From: Callorhinus ursinus
Lineage: Eukaryota; Chordata; Mammalia; Carnivora; Otariidae
Direction: 5' to 3'
NCBI RefSeq assembly: GCF_003265705.1
Contig: NW_020313168.1
Location: 6,497,471-6,561,470, forward strand
Length of the DNA stretch: 64,000 nt
Part shown: positions 23,431 through 34,959 of the stretch, one piece after another
How positions within the stretch are numbered: the first letter of the stretch is position 1
Layout of the letters: each line of letters opens with the position of its first letter
Notes under the pieces: generated by a model
What the model was told of the DNA's origin: nothing
The model's database searches: none
What the model saw: the letters and a program-made list of their open reading frames with translations, nothing else
Program-made: the position numbers and the translations under genes

Positions 23431-26119
23431 GCGTGCATTGTGAGGAAGGCGCTCAGGCAGTTTTGCTTTTGCTAATGCACCCCAGCGCGAGCTCTTCTGA
23501 ATATAATTTTATTTACCTACCGAAATTCACCTCGCAGCACATTTACGCGGTGGTTTTTCATGGCCCCTGGTGGGTGCTAGGACTTTGACCTTTTATAGTG
23601 TAGATAACCTTTCATTTCTCCCTGACCTGTTGGGCTGCGCCCAGAATGACCCATCCGGGGAAAGCCTTCCCCCCACACACCTCCCAATCTAGGCGCTCCT
23701 GAAGGCAGGGCTGGCCTTATTCATGCCTGGCACCCGTCCCTTGGCATGGAGCAGGCCTTAAATGTTTGGTATTAAATGCATTCATGAGGTCGTGGATCAT
23801 TTTGAGCAGATTGTCCAGGATATCCCAGGAATCCTGTAGCTCCTGGTGACAGAGAGTGGGAGTGTGTCCGGGGTTGCCCCTAGTAGGCTTCAGGGACTCT
23901 GTGGCCCTGGCCAGCCATTTAGTTGCTCCTGTCCCAGCCTTGTATACAAGCACACACAGCTTACCTCTGAACAGGGCAGATGCATTATACAGGGACTGAC
24001 TGAAGGATGTCTAGGGGGAGAGAGGCATCTGCACCTCTTGACTTAGGTGTTGGGGGTAAGGGTCAGATGTGGCTTATGGAAGACTATAGGCCTGGTCGGG
24101 ACTGTGTGTACACCTGCCTCTTAGCCCTGTGATGTTTGGCATCAGCCGGAGCTATTTTCTGGCGCTGGGCATGCCATCACCTCATCTATACGTAGGTGGG
24201 CCTCAGAGAGCCATCTGTGGGAGCCGAGAAGCTGTACGGTACTCTGCAGATGTGTGGTATGGTCAGCGCTTTGGATGCCAGAGTCACCTGCTGCAAATAA
24301 CACCCCAGCCCACTCTGAGCTCTTGAGTGCTCACACTGGAACCCTGCAGAGGCAACGGTTTTCAGAGCAAGAGAGTAATGGCCATCGAGAAGTGAGAGAG
24401 AGGAGGAGGAATGGCCCTTGCTCCCCATCCACCGCAAACCACGCTGTTATGGGTTGCATTACATCCCTCAAACCATCTGTGGATATCCTAGCCCCTACTC
24501 CCTCAGAATGGGAACTTATTTGGAAGTGGGGTTGTTGCCGATGTGAGTAGTTAAGATGAAGTCAAACAGGAGTAGGGTGGGCCCTTAATCCAATGTGACT
24601 GGTGTCCTTGGAAGAAGATGAACGGACACACAGGGAGAAGAGGCCCTGTGAAGACAGAGAGAGAGATTGGGGTGCCGCATCTACAAGCCAAGAAATGCCA
24701 AGGATTGCTGGGAGCCACCAGAAGCCGGAAGAGGCAAGCAAGGAGCCCCTCCTAGAGCCTGCGGAGGGAAATGTGGGCTTCTGACTTCCAGCCCTGGTTT
24801 GCGTTGTTGGCTCAACCAAGACCTTCCTTTGTCCTGTGGTAGGTTTGGGAGAGCCAGGACTGTCCTGTGTCAGCCTGCTTCAGGCTCTCAGTTTGACCAC
24901 ATACTTTCTTCCTTCTTAGAGGCCAGATGCCACACTTTTCTTACCAGGCTAGCGGCAAAATTTGGAGGTCCCACCCCGATGCATCTGTGGAGTGTGAATC
25001 AGAGTGTCCCCACCCACATCCACCCCACTGTCTGCCCTCTGAGTCTGACAGGTGGAGGAATGGACGTGGAGTGAAGGGAGAAGGCTGGTGGCTGTGAGGG
25101 CCCCCTGTGAGCTTCTGTGCTGAGGGGCAGACGGGGAATGGGCCCATGGCGGGGGATGCCTGGCATGGCAGCCTGGTCCAAGGCCTCAGGAATTGTCTGG
25201 ACAGCCTTGCTCTCCTGGGACTCAGCCCTGTCCTTCCCAGCACTCTGGAGGCTGGTCATGGGAGAACCCTGGGTGCTGGTGTCTCAGGTTGGATTAGGCC
25301 CTGGCGCACATGCTGGCCAGGCTTTCACTTCTGTTTTACTTTGAATCCCTGGCCATCACGAGTCCTTGCCTTCCTTGCTGTGACCCCACAGGAAAGTCCA
25401 GTTTCTGGGGGTTCCCCTTGCCTCTTCCCCCAGTGTTACATTCCTGCCTCCCAGCCCTGAGTGTGGTCCCACAGGCCCTGTGCTCTGCTCCGTCTTGATC
25501 CTGTGGAGATCCAGGGAGAGGGAGAGAGTTAAGAACAAAACTTTAATTGTTGGCCTGCCAACTCCCTAGGACCCACACAACAGTGTTAAATTTGGACTGT
25601 ACTTAACATCTGAAGCCCTCCCTTTGCTTCTCCACATTCTTCTTGCCCGGGAAGGTGGACCTGAGCAATCTGTATCAAGATATTCTTTCTGGTTTCCAGT
25701 TGTGTTCAGCCAATGGGGAGCCCCAGGAAGAGATGGGGGAGCAGGAGGAGGGAACGATAGGAGGGAGCTGCCTTGTTGCCCTGGCTAGCTCCCAGGAGGG
25801 TGACTATGAGTTGCTCGGTTTCTCCACTGAGGGTCACAGCTCCTGCCAGCCAGCCCCCCCCCCCCCCCCAGCCGGTTTCCCCCCCCAGGTTCTGACAGTA
25901 GATCCCTCTTTTTTTTTTTTTTTTAGGTTAGGGCTGGAATGGAGGCCCTGCGCTATGCATGGGCACTGCACCATACCCCCTGGCTCCCCAACACCCTGCC
26001 TCCACCTTGGTAAGTAGTCTTTGTATTAAACCTTGAATGATCCAATGTGAGTGTCCACCTGTTTCCTGCTGGGACCCTGACAGAGACACACCAGGGCCCC
26101 AGAGTCTGGGAGCGCTTAC
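22899..26119. other. RAB37 promoter and intron between alternative exons
   Basis: After the CpG-rich promoter the stretch holds one MLT1-like LTR (24446-24835), a C run at 25857-25870 and a T run at 25909-25924. I see no other supported exon. Confidence 0.5.
24446..24835 (+). mobile_element. MLT1-like LTR (ERVL-MaLR)
   Basis: Readable phrases are CTCAGAATGGGAACTTATTTGG, GTAGGGTGGGCCCTTAATCC, TGACTGGTGTCCTTGGAAGA and ATCTACAAGCCAAGAAATGCC. A solo non-coding relic. Confidence 0.65.
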
Positions 26120-26230
26120 TGTGAATCCGATGCCCACGGTGGCCGAGAAGGAGCCCGGGATGAACTTGCCCTGGTCGAACTGAACCAGCAGAGATGTCTT
26201 CCCCACGCCACTGTCACCCACCAGGATGGT
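26120..26230 (-). CDS. RAB37: RAB37 alternative P-loop exon (version B, long isoform)
   Basis: The exon is 111 bp, 37 codons, phase 0, with acceptor TCAG|ACC and donor ACA|GTAAGC. It codes [20 protein letters not shown] and continues to ATVGIGFT. It is homologous to exon 2 at 19990-20100 and would splice to exon 3 at 18873, skipping the short-isoform exons 1 and 2. As I recall, a human RAB37 isoform uses this sequence after a different N-terminus. No matching upstream first exon was found, so it probably lies beyond base 64000. In this version the usual Asp of the switch I IDF motif is Gly. The frame is clean and the splice sites are good, so it does not look like a pseudo-exon. Confidence 0.88.
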
Positions 26231-26317
26231 CTGAAAGGGAGCAAGAGAGGGGTGAGGGTCTGCAGTGTGAACTGGGCTTTGGAGATGCCATTGTGGCTGT
26301 GGGAGTGGGCTCCTTCT

Positions 26318-26319
<2 letters not shown>

Positions 26320-26357
<38 letters not shown>
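26320..26357 (+). repeat. (CA)n microsatellite
   Basis: About 19 CA units, 90 bases upstream of the RAB37 alternative P-loop exon in transcript direction, so it lies in the intron near its acceptor. Confidence 0.95.
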
Positions 26358-26358
<1 letters not shown>

Positions 26359-26770
26359 AAAACTCTTGATTTCCTAATCGAAGTCACTGAAGAGGCATGA
26401 AAGAATAGAAGGAAACTTGTTTTGCCCCATGTTAATGAACATCTGAGGTGACCATGAGAGCTTGCTTCTCAGACTTCCAACCATGGGGGTGTAACTGACT
26501 GAGGCGCCACTGTGCCCTCTGAATGCCCCAGAGGTGTGTTTGCACCGAGGTCATTCTTATCACGGGTTGTTCCCAGCCAAAGGCAGAGTGTGGCAGGGAC
26601 ACTGAGGCAGGCTTGTTTCTGGGAGACACAGGATTCCCCTAATGGCTGAATTTGGCTTGAGGACGGTTTTACAGATCCTTCCAGAGATTGCACGGTGGTC
26701 TACTTCACTTGGGGTCAGACCTGCATCATGGTCTGTGGGCTCTCTCTGCCTCTCCCAGTGTCCACCCCAC

Positions 26771-26970
26771 TTTTTTTTTTTAAGATTTTATTTATTTATT
26801 TGAGAGAGAGAGCGAGAGCGAGAGAATGAATTGGGGGAGGGGCAGAGGGAGAGGGACAAGCAGACTCCCTGCTGAGCAGGGAGCCCCACATGGGGCTTGA
26901 TCCCAGGACCCTGAGATCATGATCTGAGCCAAAGTTAGATGCTTAACCGACTGAGCCACCCGGGTGCCCC
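26771..26970 (-). mobile_element. Carnivore SINEC element
   Basis: An antisense copy flanked by ACCCCACTTTTTTTT-like repeats on both sides. Confidence 0.85.
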
Positions 26971-27321
26971 TACCCCACTTTTTTTTTAATAGGTATTTCC
27001 CTTAATAAATTCCCTGCACTTTTAATTCCCTTTAGCACCAGTTTCTTGGGAGAGTAACACAAAGTCTAAAAAAACATTGTCTATAGAATAAAAAAAATCA
27101 GAATGTCTGGATATATGCCTTGGAAGTGTTTGCCCTTGGCTCTGGAGCATTGGAGAGGACAGCATTTCAAGAGGAGAGTTTGGGAAAGAAGGGAATGGCT
27201 ACTTCTGTACCTGGAGGAAGTAGTAGGGAGAGTTAGTCGGGAAGGTCAGGTCAGGGAAGAAAATTATAAGCAATAGAGAGGAAATATACATACACCTAGA
27301 GGCTGGTACTCAGCAGGCTCT

Positions 27322-27363
27322 CAATGAATGAATGAATGAATGGGTGGATGGATGAATGAATGA
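27322..27363 (+). repeat. (AATG)n / (GGAT)n simple repeat
   Basis: A short imperfect tetranucleotide array. Confidence 0.85.
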
Positions 27364-28486
27364 GTTGTATATGCCTTCGTTTTAAAATGGACAATAGCTA
27401 CTTTCCAAAGACAAGCATTCCAAGTCATTGGAAAGGCTCAAGAGATGCCAACTTTAGCTGGACTTGCAAAGCCATAAAGATGAAAAAGTCAAAAATGTAA
27501 AAGCATAAGGATTGACAGGGTCTCCTGGGGTTGGACCCATGGCCTCAACACTCTTTGGCTCTGACAGTGGCACATTAGATTGTTTGTAATATTGACTTTG
27601 GATGCCCCCTGACTATGGTCCCCCACCTCCACTTCCCAAACCAAATTCGATTCAGCTTTTATTTCCTCCTGGGTTAAAGGGCTCCATTTGTTCGTTGTGT
27701 GCAGTGGCTTTAATAATTTACATCTCAAATCCAACTTCCTCGGGCTGGAAGAAGTGCTCACTAGAGAGACTATTTCAGAAGGTGAAGGGTCAGTCCCTCC
27801 ATGTCCACCTTCTTCATTTACTAAAGGATATAACACATTGACATTCTTTTCCCTTTTATCTTTTCCTTTTCAGGGTGAGGGATTCATTTTCTTCTCTCAT
27901 CATATGAAAAGAATTCCATCTTTTGGGACCTGTTCTGGTTTAGTGGGGACAGGGTCCAGGGTGACAGGGTTCAGCATTTCAGGTCCTGCCAAATCCTGCC
28001 TGGGGGCAGGGGCAGGATGTTCCTGCCACGTTTTGGTGCAGAATTTCTGAAAATCCTGTATTCAAACCTGGCTTCCAGGTCGGTAGGAAGATGTGTTTGT
28101 CAAGGTAAGAAGATAGGACACACTTGATTTGATAGTTTTTTTAAGCTTGCTTTAGAACATTAAAATATTGAGACATATTGTATATGGATATCCATTTGTA
28201 TTCTAGCCCTGGTCCCCCAAATGTCAGGGATGAGTCTGCCTAAATCCATTACCTTAGATATACAATGGAGTTATTCTCTCCACAATAGCTGCCAGGATTT
28301 TCCTAAAGTTTCTCTAGGTTGGCTCCAAATTTCATTGCTTGGAGAAGCTGAATGTCAACCTCAGATATAGATTTTCCACTGTACCTTCCCTCCTAGGGAG
28401 CATTTGTGAAAATGTTGATTAATCATGGTTCTACAGGAACTTTTGTGCCAACTTTGCCACCATTCAGACAGGTGTTTTTGTTCTTT

Positions 28487-28925
28487 TTTTTTTTAACATT
28501 TTAAATTTTTTTAAAAAATTCAATTTAGGTAACGTATAGTGTATTATTAGTTACCGGGGTAGAATTTAGTGATTCATCAGTTGCATATAAAACCCAGGGC
28601 TCATTTCATCAAGTGTCCTTTTAATGCCCATCACCCAGTTACCCCTTCCTCCCACCCACCTCCCCTCCAACAACCCTCAGTTTGTTGTTACGTCTTTTTT
28701 TTTTTTTTAAGATTTTATTTATTTATTTGACAGAGAGACAGAGACAGCGAGAGAGGGAACACAAGTAGGGGGGAGTGGGAGAGGGAGAAGCAGGCTTCCT
28801 GCTGAGCATTGAGCCCGATGCAGGGCTCAATCCCAGGACCCTGGGATCATGACCTGAGCTGAAGGCAGCCGCTTAACCAACTGAGCCACCCAGGCGTTCC
28901 CGTTTGTTGTTATGTCTTAAGTCAT
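28487..28925 (-). mobile_element. L1 3'-end fragment, antisense
   Basis: The sequence matches the carnivore L1 3' end seen elsewhere in the window (TAGTGATTCATCA, CCCATCACCCA, CCCTCAGTTTGTT). It is interrupted by a SINE. Confidence 0.65.
28697..28901 (-). mobile_element. Carnivore SINEC element inside an L1 3' end
   Basis: An antisense copy. A 17-bp duplication GTTTGTTGTTACGTCTT with one mismatch flanks it (28680-28696 and 28902-28918). Confidence 0.87.
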
Positions 28926-29679
28926 TTTGTTTATGTTTGTATTTGGGCTTCATCTACTTCCAAAAGGAATTTGAGGTGGCTTACAACGAAACTGTACAAG
29001 AGGGCAGTTAAAGATGCTGCCTGAGGAAATCTTCTGTCCCAGAATGAGATGGCTTGTTCCTGTATCTGAGCATTACAGTTGCTTCTAGATTTCCTGGCAG
29101 CCAAGACAGAATGGGAAACCAGATGGGGTATGTAGTACTTATTGCCTGAGACTATTCAGTCAGTGAGTATTTTCTCCTGGCATGCGATGCAGAGAGGAAT
29201 CCCTTATGCGGATTCTTATATAAGGGGCCTCAAATGACAAAATGGGCAATTGTCATTTTGCAGAAAATGCAAAGCTTTTCCTATGGGCTTTATTTTGTCT
29301 TTTCAAATTTTTATTTAAATTCTAGTTAGTTAACATATAGTGGATTTTGGTTTCAGGAGTAGAATTTAGTGATTCATCACTTATATACAACACCCAGTGC
29401 TCATCACAACAAGTGCCCTCCTTAATGCCCATCACCCATCTAGCCCCTCCCCCACCCACATCCCTCCATCAACCCTCAGTTTGTTCTCTGTCCTTAAGAA
29501 TATCTTATGGTTTGCTTCTCTCTCTCTCTTTCCTTCCCATATGTTCATCTGTTTTGTTTCTTAAATTCCACATATGAGTGAAATGATGGTATTTGTCTTT
29601 CTCTGACTGACTTATTTCACTTCGCAAATACACCCTAGCTCCATCCATGTTGTTGCAAATGGCAAGATTTCATTCTTTT

Positions 29680-29877
29680 ATTAAAAAATTATTTATTTAT
29701 TTGAGAGAGAGAGCATGTGAGCATGAGTGTGGGGAGGGGCAGAGGGAGAGAATCTTCAAGCCGACTTCCTACTGAGCACAGAGCCCGCCCCGGAGCTCTA
29801 TCTCAAGACCCATGAGATCATGATCTGAGTTGAAACCAAGAGTCAGACTTTAACTGACTGAGCCACCCAGGCACCCC
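29680..29877 (-). mobile_element. SINEC element nested in L1
   Basis: An antisense copy with a perfect 16-bp duplication AAGATTTCATTCTTTT (29664-29679 and 29878-29893). Confidence 0.88.
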
Positions 29878-29914
29878 AAGATTTCATTCTTTTTTGATGG
29901 CTGAGTAATATTCC

Positions 29915-29916
<2 letters not shown>

Positions 29917-29957
<41 letters not shown>
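29917..29957 (+). repeat. (TG)n microsatellite inside L1
   Basis: About 20 TG units that replace the TGTATATATAC motif seen in the other L1 copies. Confidence 0.93.
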
Positions 29958-29959
<2 letters not shown>

Positions 29960-29970
29960 CATATCTTCTT

Positions 29971-30018
29971 CTTTTAAATGTATTTTTTTGTTTTATTTAT
30001 TCATTCAAGACACAGAGT

Positions 30019-30056
<38 letters not shown>

Positions 30057-30205
30057 ATGAGCAGGGGGAGAAGCAGAGGGAGGGGGAGAAGCAGGCCCCC
30101 CGCCGAGCAGTGAGCCGGACGCAGGCCTCGATCCCAGGACCCTGGGATCATGAACTGAGCCGAAGGCAGACACTTAACCATCTGAGCCACCCAGGTGCCC
30201 TACAC
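29971..30205 (-). mobile_element. SINEC element nested in L1
   Basis: An antisense copy with a (GA)n block at 30026-30053. The duplication ACCATATCTTCTT is at 29958-29970 and 30206-30218. Confidence 0.87.
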
Positions 30206-30483
30206 ACCATATCTTCTTTATCCATTCATCAGTCAATGGACATTTGGGCTTTCTCCATAGTTTGGCTATTGTTGATAATGCTGTTATAAACACTGGGGTG
30301 CGTGTACCTCTTCAAATCTGTATTTTTATATCCTTTGGGTAAATACCTAGTAGTGAAATTGCTGGGTCTATGGTAGCCCTATTTTTAACTTTTTGAGGAA
30401 CCTCCATACTGTTCTCCAGAGTGGCTACCCCAGCTTGCCTTCCCACCAAAAGTGTAAGAGGGTTCCCCTTTCTCCATATCCTT

Positions 30484-30685
30484 TCTTTTTTTTTTTTTAA
30501 GATTTTATTTATTTGACAGAGAGAGACACAGCGAGAGAGGGAACACAAGCAGGGGGAGTGGGAGAGGGAGAAGCAGGCTTCCTGCCAAGCAGAGAGCCTG
30601 ATGTGGGGCTCGATCCCAGGACCCCGGGATCATGACCTGAGCCGAAGCAGACGCTTAACGACTGAACCACCCAGGCACCCTCCGT
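30484..30685 (-). mobile_element. SINEC element nested in L1
   Basis: An antisense copy. The duplication TCTCCATATCCTT is at 30471-30483 and 30686-30698. Confidence 0.87.
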
Positions 30686-31354
30686 TCTCCATATCCTTGC
30701 CAACATCTGTTATTTCCTAAGTTGTTAATTTTAGCCATTCTGACAGGTGTGAGGTAATATCTCATTGTAGTTTTGATTTGTATTTCCCTGATGATGAGTG
30801 ATGTTGAGCATCTTTTCGTGTGTCTGTTAGCCACCTGGATGTCTTCTTTGGAAAAACGTCTGTTCATGTCTTCTCATTTCTTAATTGGATTATTTGTTTT
30901 GGTTTTTGTTTTTTTTTTGGGTGTTGAGTCTGATAAGTTCTTTATAACCTCTAGTTTTTCTATTGACCCTTGCTAAAAGCCAGGGCCTGACATTAAATTG
31001 TTCTTCAGTGAACACCTCTCAATGGAAGCTGGGCTAATATTGCCTCAGCACCCTGCTTTCCTGTGACTTTATAGTTTAGGGGGAACATTTAGAAAGCCTA
31101 GGTGAACGAGGTGGTTGCTATGGCTCTGAAAGTGGTTCTGAGTGACTTTCTTAACAAGACAGAAATTCGGATGGCTAGATCTGACTGCACAGAAATAAAA
31201 ATGTTCTGGTTGACAGAACATACAGAGATCAAATGAGAAATGATAGAGAGGAAATATTTGCAAGACAGACAAATGGTTAATATATATAGTAATATAAAGA
31301 GCTCTCAAAAGAATATCTCAATAGGAAGTGAACAAAGAATACGAACAGGTGATT

Positions 31355-31735
31355 AATATGGTTAGTTCTATGTGTCAACTTGGCTAGGAGATAGCACCTA
31401 ATTACTTAATTAAACATTAATCTATCTGCTGCTGTGAAGGTATATTATGGATATATATATTATATATATTATTATAGATTTACAATCAGTTGACTTGTAA
31501 GTCTTCAATAATCTGGGTGGGCCTCATCCAATTAATTTAAGGAAGTTAGAGCAAAACTGAGGTTTCCCTGAGGAAGAAGGAATTCTGTTTAAGATTGCAG
31601 CATCAGCCTCTGCCTGAGAATTTCCAGCCTGCCAGTCTGCCCTACAGATTTTGGACTTGTCAGCCCCCTAGAGCCAAATCCTTGAAGGAAATCTCTCTCA
31701 ATATATTTCATACTGGCACTGTTTCTCTGACACAG
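31355..31735 (+). repeat. Old mammalian interspersed repeat, family not assigned
   Basis: The text (TGTCAACTTGGCTAGG, GGTGGGCCTCATCCAAT, GAGGAAGAAGGAATTCTG) is one I recognise as a dispersed ancient repeat, but I cannot name its family with confidence. It contains an AT-rich expansion near 31450. Confidence 0.45.
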
Positions 31736-31847
31736 TATAACACGTAATGCTTTGATAAAAGTATGATAATGGTCAATGTTGGTTGAGATTTGGGGAAACA
31801 GGAGCTCATACATGCATCATTGGTTGGAGCATACATTGGGGCATTTT

Positions 31848-32070
31848 TTTGTTTTGTTTTGTTTTTAAGATTTTATTTATTTGAGAGATAGAGAAAGAGA
31901 GCAAGAGAGAAAGAGTGAGCACAAGCAGGGTTAGGGGCAGAGGAAGAGGAAGAAAGACAAGCAGGCTCCCCGCTGAGCAGGGAGCCCACCCTGGGGCTTG
32001 ATCCCAGGACCCTGAGATCATGACCTGAATTGAAGGCAGACATTTAACCGACCGAGCCACCCAGGTGCCC
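31848..32070 (-). mobile_element. Carnivore SINEC element
   Basis: An antisense copy. The imperfect duplication CATTGGGGCATTTT / CACTGGGGAATTTT is at 31834 and 32071. Confidence 0.83.
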
Positions 32071-32301
32071 CACTGGGGAATTTTGAAGAACAACTGACAA
32101 TATCTATCAAAGTCACAAATGCAAATTCCTTTGACTCAACAGTTCTATGGTTTTACTTGTAAAATTTCACCAAGATGTGCATATAAGGATGTTCATGGTA
32201 GGAGGTGTAAGAGCAAATAATTCAGCAATTGGGCCTGCTTAAGTAAACTGTAGAATATCCATGTGATGAAATACTGTGGAACCCATAAAAGAATGAGGTA
32301 G

Positions 32302-32400
32302 GGGCGCCTGGCTGGCTCAGTCAGAGGAGCATGTGACTCTTGATCTTGGGGTTATGAGTTCAAGCCCCACATTGGGTGTAGAGATGACTTAAAAAAAAAA
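32302..32400 (+). mobile_element. Short SINEC-type element
   Basis: A sense short copy of about 100 bp of a different subfamily (TGACTCTTGATCTTGGGGTT). A perfect 15-bp duplication AAAAGAATGAGGTAG is at 32287-32301 and 32401-32415. Confidence 0.85.
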
Positions 32401-32542
32401 AAAAGAATGAGGTAGATCTGTATGTGCTCTTTGGGGAAAATGATATTATGGAGTAAAAGAAGAAGGGGCAGAGAGGTATGCTTGTGTGCTGACTTATGTT
32501 GACTTCACTTGGGTGTATATGCTGATTATGCATACACTTTTT

Positions 32543-33596
32543 AAAAAAATTTTTTATTGTTATGTTAATCACCATACATTACATCATTAGTTTTTGATGT
32601 AGTGTTCCATGATTCATTGTTTGTGCATAACACCCAGTGCTCCATGCAGTACGTACCCTCTTTAATACCCATCACGAGGCTAACCCATCCCCCCACCCCC
32701 CTCCCCTCTAGAACCCTCAGTTTGTTTTTCAGAGTCCATCGTCTCTCATGGTTCATGTCCCCCTCCGATTTACCCCCCTTCGTTCTTCTCCTCCTGCTAT
32801 CTTCTTCTTCTTCTTTTATTTTTCTTAACGTATATTGCATTATTTGTTTCAGAGGTACAGATCTGTGATTCAACAGTCTTGCACAATTCACAGTGCTCAC
32901 CATAGCACGTACCCTCCCCAATGTCTATCACCCAGCCACCCCATCCCTCCCACCCCCCACCACTCCAGCAACCCTCAGTTTGTTTCCTGAGATTAAGAAT
33001 TCCTCATATCAGTGAGGTCATATGATACATGTCTTTCTCTGATTGACTTATTTCACTCAGCAGAACACCCTCCAGTTCCATCCACATCGTTGCACATGGC
33101 AAGATCTCATTCCTTTTGATAGCTGCATAATATTCCATTGTGTATATATACCACATCTTCTTTATCCANNNNNNNNNNNNNNNNNNNNNNNNNNNNNNNN
33201 NNNNNNNNNNNNNNNNNNNNNNNNNNNNNNNNNNNNNNNNNNNNNNNNNNNNNNNNNNNNNNNNNNNNTAATCTCAGGAAACAAACTGAGATTAAGAATT
33301 CCTCATATCAGTGAGGTCATATGATACATGTCTTTCTCTGATTGACTTATTTCACTCAGCAGAACACCCTCCAGTTCCATCCACATCGTTGCACATGGCA
33401 AGATCTCATTCCTTTTGATAGCTGCATAATATTCCATTGTGTATATATACCACATCTTCTTTATCCATTCATCTGTCGATGGACATCTTGGCTCTTTCCA
33501 CAGTTTGGCTATTGTGGACATTGCTGCTATAAACATTGGGGTGCACGTACCCCTTCGGATCCCTACATTTGCATCTTTGTGGTAAATACCCAGTAG
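32543..33596 (-). mobile_element. 5'-truncated L1 insertion, antisense, containing the assembly gap
   Basis: On the minus strand it holds the last part of ORF2 (WYIYTMEYYAAIKRNEI) and the 3' UTR. A perfect 20-bp target-site duplication starting TGATTATGCATACAC is at 32523-32542 and 33597-33616, so it is one retrotransposition event. The internal duplication and N run are discussed under findings. Confidence 0.88.
33169..33268. other. Assembly gap, exactly 100 N
   Basis: One hundred N bases, a size often used as a placeholder for unknown length. Both flanks carry the same 182-bp L1 segment. Confidence 0.98.
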
Positions 33597-33718
33597 TGAT
33601 TATGCATACACTTTTTTTCAGGGCGAGAGCAGAGGCTGACTGTGGCTACCTTTAAGGTTCTGGGAATGCAGAGAAGACTTTTACTTGTTGCTTTATGTCT
33701 TTCTATTCCTCCCTTCTC

Positions 33719-33771
33719 CCTTCCTTCCTTCCTTCCTTCCTTCCTTCCTTCCTTCCTTCCTTCCTTCCTTC

Positions 33772-33826
<55 letters not shown>

Positions 33827-33890
33827 TCCTTCCTTCCTTCCTTCCTTCCTTCCTTCCTTCCTTCCTTCCTTCCTTCCTTCCTTCCTTCCT
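33719..33890. repeat. Compound (TTCC)n-(TTTC)n-(TTCC)n microsatellite
   Basis: About 170 bases of pure tetranucleotide repeat in three blocks. Open frames across it in every phase are artefacts. Confidence 0.97.
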
Positions 33891-34959
33891 TTTCTTCCTC
33901 CTCCTCCCATTCTTCTTCTTCTTCAAAACATTGCTTGCATTACATTTTTACAAAAGTGTTAACTGGGAATATTTGAGAGTGCGCATCATGAACCATGTTT
34001 TCTTTTTGTACTTTTCTCTATTAAAAATCCCTAATAAGTGTAATAAACTGGTTGATGAAGTAAACTCCCACATGAGTGATCCTTTACTTAACCTGGAATA
34101 AATTGCTTTTCTACAGAAAAGAGCAAAACATTGGTTTTGGAGACACATACATATATTAAACAGCAATTGTCTCAGCATGGGGGGATCAGGAGTGATTTAA
34201 AATGCATTCTTTATGTTCATGTGCATTCCATTCTCCTTCTGTAATGAACACACATTCCTTTGTAATTCAGAAATATGTCTGGTATGTGTTGGGGAGACAC
34301 ACTGTGCTGGGTAACTCAGGTAAAAGCAAAGAGCAAGGCCAATGTCTAGCCTAACTGTTGCTGAACAATTGCTTGATTTTTTTCTTCCAAATAAATCCAG
34401 CCCACTAAAACAGTGCTTAAAAAAAGATCGGGTCCTCTGGGCAAAGGGAGCCTGAATGATAGCAATTTCACTTTGTCGATTTCAGTGAGTGTTACCTTAG
34501 ATTCCTGAGGGGTAGGTGGCAAAGCAGCCCACACTCTGTCCTGAACATCATAGCACTCTTTCACCCTGTCCTTCCAGAGTGTTAACCCACTCTTGGGAGA
34601 CCTGTGTTTTTTTCAAAAATAAACTTTGCCTCTGCCTGAGTGCCTGGATAAGAACTTGGTTGAGACTCAGTTTCCCATTCCATAGACTGCAGAAAAACAG
34701 CATTAGATCTGGAAGATGTTAAGGTTAGTGTTATCAGTGCCTTGTTTTGTTAAGCCAATTTCTAGTTCATGACAATACATTCTTTCATTTTGGGAGAACC
34801 TGTTTTAGAAATAGCCATGAAGTGGATACTCTGCTGACCCCCAGCTCAAGGATGTGCTGTCTTATTAACTCTTGGCTGTCAGGTTCCCTACTCATTGTGA
34901 ACACTGAGCGGGACCAAAGGGCAGCTGGCTTCTGTCTCAACTTCTCTAGTAGGAAGCAG

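Larger units (their letters stand above)
29300..30948 (-). mobile_element. 5'-truncated L1, antisense, with three nested SINEs
   Basis: Read on the minus strand it is the L1 3' UTR and the C-terminal part of ORF2. Three SINEs break it, and a GT repeat (29917-29957) has grown from its TTCCATTGTGTATATA motif. ORF2 fragments are frame-broken and give no product. Confidence 0.8.

Noticed and set aside
33169..33268. Repeat/CRISPR-like spacing around the N run
   Set aside because: Only two copies of an L1 segment around an assembly gap; this is a eukaryotic genome and no array exists.
33563..34101. Several 77-138-codon frames of Lys/Glu/Gly-Arg or Phe/Leu/Pro/Ser repeats
   Set aside because: They are translations of the TTCC/TTTC microsatellite.
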